From Macrolepiota albuminosa (Eukaryota; Basidiomycota; Agaricomycetes; Agaricales; Agaricaceae): 64,000 nucleotides of DNA. A program made the translations under genes and the position numbers. Positions 56,885-64,000 of this stretch are shown here, in pieces; the stretch's first letter is position 1; each line of letters starts with the position of its first letter. The stretch spans positions 1,040,183 to 1,104,182 of the forward strand of contig JAMWFC010000117.1 in assembly GCA_027475525.1 (NCBI GenBank). The letters run 5' to 3'. The notes below the pieces were generated by a model, which did no database searches, was not told the origin of the DNA, and worked only from the letters and a program-made list of their open reading frames with translations.

Positions 56885-56896
56885 GTTGGGGGGAGA
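56885..56896 (+). other. Polypurine tract of element A
   Basis: GTTGGGGGGAGA directly before the 3' LTR. It would prime plus-strand DNA synthesis. Confidence 0.7.
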
Positions 56897-57831
56897 TGAT
56901 AGGACCCCATACAGGATTAGCGCATCAACGGCAGGCTACGGCAACACGGCACAGGCTCAGAATACCTTAGCGCGCGCTAATTATCCAATTTTGGCGATAT
57001 TTGATGGCCGCGCATGGCAAGAAGCAGATCCGATCAATGATAGCGCCAACGGCAGCAAGAATGACAACTGACAGATGGCATCAGTCACTGACGACAGCGC
57101 TTAGGGAGAAGCCTGATGATCTATCAAAAACTGACGGACAGCTTGGCGTTTGACCTTGGCGTCTGACACCGCTTAGCGTCTCGATTTGGCGCCTAACGTC
57201 GCTTAGGTGTTCTGACAGACAGAAGGGTGATGGATTGATGGTTTAGCACCGCGATCTGCCGCCTGGTGGCGCCAAGGGTCTTGAAAGGACGGTAGGGATC
57301 TGAAACCGTTGGAGCTACCCCTATGAAATTTTCCAGTTTACCGCACTTTGGCGATGGTTGGTCACTGGCGACGGTGAACTCCTTGTAGTATATATAGTAC
57401 TTACTGACTTGTACATACACATCAAACAATAGACCAGAGTTTACCACTCCCCTTTCTGCAGTCTCCCTTACGCCCAAGATCTCATTTATGGTCGGCAACA
57501 TCAAACTCATCGGCAGTTGCAGACGCTCGCTAACACTCGACACACTCGCGCCTTGCAACTACGGCAGGCATTATCGACGCCTAGACTTCGCTAAGCTTAT
57601 CGTGCTCTTGCTGCTTACCTTTGCCATGTTCGCTTACCACTCTTTCATAGGCGCTTTACCTTAGCGCTTGACACTTGCCGACCTCGTTACCGACTTTTCC
57701 CCTTTTTCACAGGCGCATTCTCTGGGACCTGCCCGGGACTCCCCACATCACTTATAGCGCGCCCAACGCAAACTCTTGGTACGGTAACACTATTGTTACA
57801 TTTGTTACTGACCAAACTTTGGGCGTCATCA
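56897..57831 (+). repeat. 3' LTR of element A
   Basis: 935 bp, TGATAGG...CGTCATCA. The next four bases, ATAG, match those before the 5' LTR at 10739, which pairs these two LTRs across 47 kb. Confidence 0.88.
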
Positions 57832-60005
57832 ATAGAACCTCTGCAAATTCTGTCCAAAGCACACTTAACTCTTGATGACTAGGTGGCAGTTTTTGTCTTT
57901 GTGAATAAACACCCTGAAATGTCTAAAAAACAGATCTGTAAACACTTTTGATTAAAGAAGGAGGGTGCTTTGATGTTCTTGCAGTCTGCTCTGTCCAGAA
58001 ACTTAGAGAATAGAAAAAATATGAAGCTTATGCCCAGGATAATTCAAATGCACTGTTTTTAAACATCTTCACATTGTAACACAATCAGATGTAAAATATG
58101 CTTTGTTCTTGTGGGTTAAACAGATAGAGGCAAAGAGAGAGACAGTTAATGAATCAATGCTGAGGATCAAGGTTTGAGGAAGAGCTTGGCATTCCAAGGA
58201 GAATCTGATGGTGGATGGATCTAGTCATTCTGCAGGGCTTGTCACATAAAGGAGCACTATAGATATGGAGAAGCTGGTTCAGTTGATCTATAGGCAGCAG
58301 AGAGAAAGCAAAAACAGATTCAAAATATTTTGGCAGCATATGTACCATGTAGATCAATAGAACCTGGATGAGACCACAGTATTCCTCTGTGTGTCTCATT
58401 CTTGATTCAATACTGATTTAATCTTGATTTTTCAACATGCACCACCTGATCAAGGCCTTGCTATAAGACAAATGCACAGCAAGAAGAATAAATTTAGGAT
58501 CATAATTGCATTTACTTGCTATGTCAATGAAAGTGAGAAAATGCTAGCCATGTACATTGGAAAGGCTGTGAAGCTCAAATGTTTCAAGAAGCAGACTCCA
58601 GTTCAATGAGGCTTTCATCAAGATAATAAAAAAGCTTGCATAACTGCTGAATAAGAGTGAGTTGAGTTATTTGAAAAGAACTGAAGTTGATAAATTGTGA
58701 CTTGAATGGACAGAGAAGTTGAACCTCAAAATGTGTAACAAAACTTATTTTATATGTCTTTTTGTTGACAATTTCTCAAGTCATTTCATTGATTATGAAC
58801 CAAAAAATCTTTATTATCATCATTCAGGGGACACATGGTGTAACAGCAACACCACACAAGTCCAGCCCCTTGAGTGGCCCTCTGCTGACATAATGCAGCA
58901 GGAGGCTCTGGATTCAAACTGCATCCCCTACCACCTATGCACCTTTTCAATACATCTACAAGGTGTCTGGAGGTCAGCTATGCAGGGGAGGTTTAGTGAG
59001 TATTATAGGCCAAAAAGTCTATTGAGTCCCAGACTGTCTCTCAGACAAAAATCTAGAATTCCTATATAAAGGCATTTCTACCCCAATTACATGGAGGCCA
59101 ATCCCTTCATGGAGTGCAAAGAATTCTGCCATATCCTGGCCCATAAAGGCTGACTATTTAAGCACTGTCTATGGTGTCCACAGTGATACTACCAAAAAAA
59201 AATCTTTATAATCAAATATTCAACCCCAATTTACCATCTTTTATTCAGCTGCTGAATGCAAAAATCATCTGATGTGTTGAAGCACACTACCAATGTGCAT
59301 TCTATGCATATATTCTTGACTAGAATGAACCAGGTGAAAGGAAAATTTATAAATAAAATCTACTCAAAGCAATGCTCATAGTGACAAAAGCATGGAATAC
59401 AGTCAACAGTAAAACCATATGTAGGTGAGAACTAACTTTGCAAGCATTTAGAGGACCAGTACAACAACAACTAGAAACCTGCTCTCAAGGCTGTGATAGG
59501 TAGTAGTAATGACACAGAATGCTGTTCAATCACTTTCTGAGGTGAGCAACCTCTCAAAACTGATCACTAAGCTTTTTTCTTGATGTACTGTTCCTGCTAG
59601 CCAGATCAAAGCTGCTGAAGAAGTTTTGATAAAGTCTGTCAATGATCTAGTCAAGAAAAAATGGATTTTAAAGAATGATGTTTGAGACATAGATGTGGCC
59701 CTAGGTCAGAAGACCATCTTAGAAGACTCATCAGTGCATATAGACTTCCTGTCAGGATTCTGTCCAGATCATAAGGCTATAGCTGTCTTGGCAACAATAT
59801 CTTCCTGCACAGTATCCTAGTTACCCTGCCCATTTCAAGGAAGATTACTTCACTGTATCTGCCAGGTCACAAGAATTACTCTAATCTTTTGGCTCCCACC
59901 CAACCCACTCCTAAGAATTGTTTTATCCTCTTTGAACATTACTACATCTATCCTCTTACCATTACAATGTACCTTACCTGGATTTTTCTTTCATAGCATA
60001 TTACC
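57832..60005 (+). mobile_element. Decayed pogo-like (DDE_1/CENP-B type) DNA transposon with no CpG
   Basis: Translation in shifting frames on the plus strand gives recognisable transposase pieces. In order: HPEMSKKQICKHF (helix-turn-helix region, about 57910), QSFCRACHIKEHYRYGEAGS (about 58225), PPDQGLAIRQMHSKKNKFRI (about 58445), the catalytic-type LFVDNFSSHFIDYEP (about 58758) and GERKIYK...NLLKAM (about 59340). Stops and shifts are frequent. I found no CG dinucleotide anywhere in this stretch, as expected after long methylation and deamination. It continues to the left of element A at 10600-10738. The terminal inverted repeats were not identified. Confidence 0.75.
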
Positions 60006-60368
60006 ACGTATTCTGTCTGGTCTTCACCTTTTTGCTGGGGGTTTCGGCATTACAACTTCAGCGCAAGGATGTACCCCAGCTTGTTCCCGCTGATTTGGCA
60101 GGATCGTGCCCTCCTCTGATACATAGTCCGTAGTCAGCTGTGCCTATAGACAATCTTTCCTTAATGTGAAGACACGCCCGAAATGGATTTTTGTGTATTC
60201 TTGTGCCTTCGCGGAGTCAAATCTTACCTGACAAATCTCCGAAGGTCACGAGGTGTCATAGCCTTCGTCTTGAAACCAACAATTTCAACAAAGGGTGCAC
60301 GAGGGTGCACTGTGCTGCCAAATATCGACTGCAAACTTTCTCCGACTGTCCGTCGTGACTGAAGCGCA
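60006..60368. other. Upstream region of the Src1-like gene
   Basis: About 360 bp with CpG restored. No exon or clear TATA box is seen; it presumably contains the promoter and 5' leader of the gene starting at 60369. Confidence 0.4.
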
Positions 60369-63039
60369 ATGTCACGCCTTACCTCTGCGCAAGTCATCGC
60401 TCTTGGCGAATATCTTGAGCCAACCTTCGACCCGGCTTCACTCACAGTATCCCAACTTCTTGGAATCCTTGGATATCACAACGTCAATTATCCTACTCCG
60501 TACTCCAAGCCCAAGCTCGCCATGATATTCAATCAAGAAATAAAGGCTAAGGCTGCTCAGTTGAAAAGGGAACGCGTCAAGAAGGAGAACAGTATCGCTA
60601 GTGACGATGGTATATTGGATGGGGCTACTGGCCAACCTTTGCGCAAGGCATGATCATCAAAATTTTGCAATGAAATCCTTGTTACCTGACCTTATATCAG
60701 GAGGCCGTTAAACGAAGGGCTTCTCGACGAGTTCTGCATGCTCCCATTACAGACGAGGCTGAGGTCGGTCTCCCCAATCAAGTGAGGGGCGCATAGTTCC
60801 TGCCACTAATTAACGCTCAAGTCTTTCATAGCCTAAACGGCGCCGATCATCCACTCGGCCCATACTTGACGAGCCTTCACACAAGAGCGTCACTGTTCAG
60901 ATTGCCCAGCCGACGCTTGTGGAAGAGAGTGAAGCCGAAGAAGATCTACCCGTAAAGAAGGTTTCAAGGAGCAAAAAAACGGCAAGGCTCCTTCCATCAA
61001 GTGTGATACGATGATTTCTGATCCCATCAACTCAGGCAAAAACTGCAGGAGCGCAAAGTAGACGTGTCTCGAATACGGTATGTACGATTGGATGGCTCTA
61101 TTTGTCTAGTCCCTAATGTTTTTTGTTAGCCTGCGGAAGACAGTGGTTGGGAGGATAATAATATCTTTCAATCTGGAGCGGAATCTTCGTCGCCCGTTCG
61201 ACCGTCGCCAAAAGTAACACGCAAAAGCATCCATGGCTCACGCAAATCTCGCAAATCCTCTGCGCCTTCACAAGTGCTAATGTCGCCTCCATCTCAAGCA
61301 CCTGGTCTCCCTGACGAGAGTATGTCTTCATCATCGCCCCCTCAATTCAAGTTTGAGCCGAGTCTGCCTTCCATCTCTCCGATAGACCAGCTACGGGCGA
61401 GACAGCTCCAACATACAAACTCCACTCCATTGAAACCTCACATCCATGTTTTTGACACAGGACATGAAGATGACAGGGATGAGGTTGACGCAATTAGTAG
61501 GGACTCTCCTATGCCTAACCAAGCAGAGCCTCTTAAAGAAAACGCACACGCTGTTTGGGAAGAACAGAACGTAACAAATGAGGAAGCTATTGAAGATGGA
61601 GCAGTTACCCACGATGAAATTTATCTACCTAATTACGAAGGTGAAACTTGGGGAAGGACTGCTTTTCGCGGATTTCTTTGCGTTTTAATGTTGATCGCTT
61701 TATCTGCGACGATTTGTTTCAAGATGGATTCTGCGTCCATTGGCTACTGTGATGCTGGAAGCTCCACCAACAGTGTACTGGAGCAACGGCGAGCTGACCG
61801 TGCCGCTGTGGAGGCGTGTAACAGAGAGAACAGCACTCTTTATCCCAACAACAATTCGGCTGCACCTAATACAACATCTTGTCCTATTCCTGCTCTGACT
61901 CTCTGGGGAGCTCCAGATGAATGCACTCAGTGTCCAGATCACGCCAGTTGTACTTCAACCATTGTTCTTTGTGACCACGGTTACGTTTTGCGATCGCATC
62001 CCCTGCTGTTCTTCGTTCCGCCCCCCTCCCCGCGCAATACAGCATCTGTTTCATCCCATTTAGTGGACTTGTTCTGGTCAATGTTGTCCATTCTGGATGG
62101 TTTCCCGGGATTAGGCAGTGTTGCCTTTCCTCCCATGTGTATTGAGGACCCCGAACGAAAGCGGAAAATAGGCTCTCTTGGGAAGGCTATTGAATCCTTT
62201 CTCGGAAGGGAAAGAGGACGTCGCCTGTGTGCTGGTGGCAAAGCGCTGGTGGCACCCGTTTATGAGTCTGATGGAGGAGACGCCAAGAAATGGGGTCTTG
62301 AAATAGAGAATCTTCGGGAGATGATGCAGAAAAAGACCCACGTGAGGACGGAATGAATATATTGTTAGATCTTGCTGAATTGTTTCTTAGCCCCATCTTT
62401 GGCCAAGTTTTGATGATATGTTTAATGAAGCCATTCAGCAGCTGACCCAATGGGGAGGTGTCATCATAGGAAAGGATCGTGGGTAGGTTACTCTGTCATC
62501 CTGCAAATTGTCGTTTATGGTCTTTGCAGGAATCTCCGTTTCGTGGCCCACAAGACACCTTCTCTAACATGGGATTGTATCATCACTGTCAAGTTCAGAG
62601 AATTTTGGTTTGAATGGCGTCCTGTATTCGTTGGTATGAGCTCGGCTGTTATACCTTTGCCCTGAATACCTATATGATTATCCTAGGGCTAATGTTTGCG
62701 AGCCTCAGCCTTGTTTATTGGCGCACTCGCAGTTCTCGCAGACGTGCTGAGAACAAACGCGTCGCAGATTTGGTGCAGATTGCGCTTGATGCCTTGCGGA
62801 ACCAAGAATTTTCCCATCACACAGATCCCGTCACTACTCCACAACCCTATTTATCTTCGCTTCAGCTCCGGGATTTAATTCTTCAAGACGAACACTCGGT
62901 CACGTTGCGGAGTCGTTTGTGGGATCAGGTAGAGTGTATAGTCGAAGGAAACGCGAACGTTAGAGCAAATTTCCAGGAAATACATGGTGGTGATGAAATG
63001 CGAGTATGGAGGTGGGTAGGAAGTTCTCGCGCAGGATAA
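60369..63039 (+). CDS. src1: Src1/Heh/Man1-type inner nuclear membrane protein
   Basis: Exon 1 starts at the ATG at 60369 and encodes a HeH/LEM-like helix-extension-helix (LGILGYHNVNYPTPYSKPKL, residues about 28-47). A basic, Ser-rich nucleoplasmic region follows over several exons (60701-61620). A first membrane segment (FRGFLCVLMLIALSATICF) lies at about 61670-61726, then a Cys-rich lumenal part (CTQCPDHASC, about 61930). A second membrane segment (LMFASLSLVYW) lies at about 62690, followed by a Man1-Src1 C-terminal winged-helix-like tail ending at 63039. Relatives anchor chromatin and rDNA at the inner nuclear membrane. Intron 1 (60648-60700) appears to use a GC donor. The other introns are short GT-AG. 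Confidence 0.85.
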
Positions 63040-63041
63040 GT

Positions 63042-63342
63042 CCGCCAAGACAGGTAGAAGTGAAACATGTCAACATGTCCGATCTATTTTGTCCTTCCAC
63101 GCATGGCCCCTGGACGTGCCCTGGCCCTGAAGAAGAACCAAGCTTACTGGCGCTATCGTATGTACAGATTATGTATACTTTCTTTGTTGTCATGTTTTCG
63201 GTCATGTGCTCTGTAACTAAGTACTCGGGTGTTCGGAGCGTTCTGAGCGATACGATGAAATGGGGGAAATGGTCATTATGATTCAGGTACCTATATACAA
63301 CGGCCTCGTCGGTCCATCTCGTTCCTGTTGATTTATAAATTT
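63042..63342. other. Convergent intergenic region
   Basis: About 300 bp between the stops of the Src1-like gene and vps23. Only short spurious frames are present. Confidence 0.5.
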
Positions 63343-64000
63343 TCAAGACCAATCGGAAGGCATTGACATGCCCATTGGTATTCCCTCCTGAATCCTTTCT
63401 ATCAAAGCTCGTTTCATAAACTGTTCTTCGGCCAAAAGACGCGTGCTCTGGTGTGCGCTCATTAGAAACAAGCAACGAACGTTGATAAGATGACACCTGC
63501 TCTTAAAAACTTCTCGGAGTCAATGCGTCCGGAGTTGAGTGCCCGGTGTAAATGATAGATGGTATCCTCAATGGCATTGTCTTCCGCAACGAGTGTGATG
63601 AGTCTATTAGGAGAATTTAGCGTGAGAATGGGGCGTTGAATACTTGATTGAATACACGACACAAAAAATGCTCACTGATTATGGACAATAGTGGTGGAAC
63701 AAATCAATTCATCCACTTCGGGATCACCCTTACGGCGAAGTTCCATTATATTTGTCTCAGCCTGTTGAATGCTATTCTTTAGTCTGAGGGCCACGTTACG
63801 GCTTACGTCCCGTACGGCCTCTAAGCGCGCCATCTCATCATGGATGGCAGGTTCACCAGCAAGGAGATCTTTCTGGTGCGCACGGAGGCGTTCGGCGTCG
63901 AGATCCAATGCTTGAGACAGGGAACTCAGCTCTGATGTCAGTTTTTGATGGACTTGATCATGGAGACGGATTAGTTCCGGGTTTGGTGGACGCGGCGGGG
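63343..64000 (-). CDS. vps23: ESCRT-I subunit Vps23/Tsg101, C-terminal part (5' end off the window)
   Basis: The minus strand reads a Pro-rich segment at the window edge. A long coiled coil follows (LDLDAERLRAHQKDLL to IMELRRKG, about 63915-63735), then the steadiness box (EVDELICSTTIVHNQ, an intron at about 63612-63672, LVAEDNAIEDTIYHLHRAL). A last exon encodes RLLAEEQFMKRALIERIQEG, ending at 63343. In yeast and animals this protein binds ubiquitinated cargo through an N-terminal UEV domain (outside this window) and assembles ESCRT-I through the coiled coil and steadiness box at endosomes. Introns are short and GT-AG. Only the C-terminal part is present, with no damage seen. Confidence 0.87.

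Larger units (their letters stand above)
10739..57831 (+). mobile_element. Ty3/Gypsy element A (plus strand), host of the nested insertions
   Basis: The outermost retrotransposon runs from its 5' LTR (10739-12294) to its 3' LTR (56897-57831), flanked by the 4-bp duplication ATAG. LTR ends are TGAT...ATCA. Order inside: primer site, gag-protease, pol, then an antisense gene, polypurine tract and 3' LTR. It carries a TRIM in its 5' LTR. A solo LTR, element B (with C inside) and element D sit in its antisense gene. Removing those leaves an element of roughly 10.4 kb. It is dead: gag lost about 460 bp near its N-terminus (junction around 12610, with the shared bases TTCTC), and stops occur in gag, pol and the antisense gene. 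Most of these stops fit C-to-T or G-to-A changes. Confidence 0.85.

Overview
The window looks like a piece of a mushroom-forming basidiomycete (Agaricomycete-like) nuclear genome. Host genes are broken by many introns of about 47-60 bp with GT-AG ends. Fungal families are recognisable on both flanks: Sfi1, a Zn2Cys6/Fungal_trans regulator, Src1/Heh and Vps23. The centre is filled with Ty3/Gypsy retrotransposons. All calls come from reading the sequence and translations; no database was searched.

Left flank (1-10.6 kb): a Gfo/Idh/MocA oxidoreductase (9 exons, minus), a small coiled-coil protein of unknown role (minus), a PIG-Y-like GPI-anchor enzyme subunit (plus), an Sfi1-type spindle-pole/centrin-binding protein (minus), a Zn2Cys6 transcription factor (minus) and a short decayed reading frame. 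Right flank (60.0-64 kb): a Src1/Heh-type inner nuclear membrane protein (plus) and the 3' end of the ESCRT-I gene vps23 (minus, running off the window).

Centre (about 10.6-60.0 kb): a nested stack of mobile elements, resolved here by target-site duplications (TSDs). A decayed pogo-like DNA transposon with no CpG in about 2.17 kb was split by Gypsy element A (plus, 10739-57831, TSD ATAG). A received a 601-bp TRIM-like element in its 5' LTR (TSD GTAGT). Three relatives of A then landed within about 215 bp (pre-insertion) of each other inside A's antisense gene: a solo LTR (20061-21085, TSD GCGC), element B (minus, 21102-44227, TSD ACGC) and element D (minus, 44431-55863, TSD CCGC, LTRs with no difference found). 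B was in turn split by an unrelated chromodomain Gypsy element C (minus, 28496-40215, TSD ACTGT).

The most interesting system is in the A/B/D family. Besides gag-protease and pol on the sense strand, each member carries a six-exon gene on the opposite strand, starting just inside the 3' LTR and converging on pol. The copy in D is open from start to stop across six exons (721 aa) and encodes a six-cysteine zinc-cluster-like motif with a long acidic tail. Because its introns lie antisense to the genomic RNA, they would survive retrotransposition. The layout recalls the spliced antisense gene of HTLV-1 and could be a self-encoded regulator or targeting factor.

A technical caution: fourteen direct duplications, all with a period of exactly 77 bp and all inside the repeats, break these reading frames. 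They look like assembly overlap scars rather than biology.
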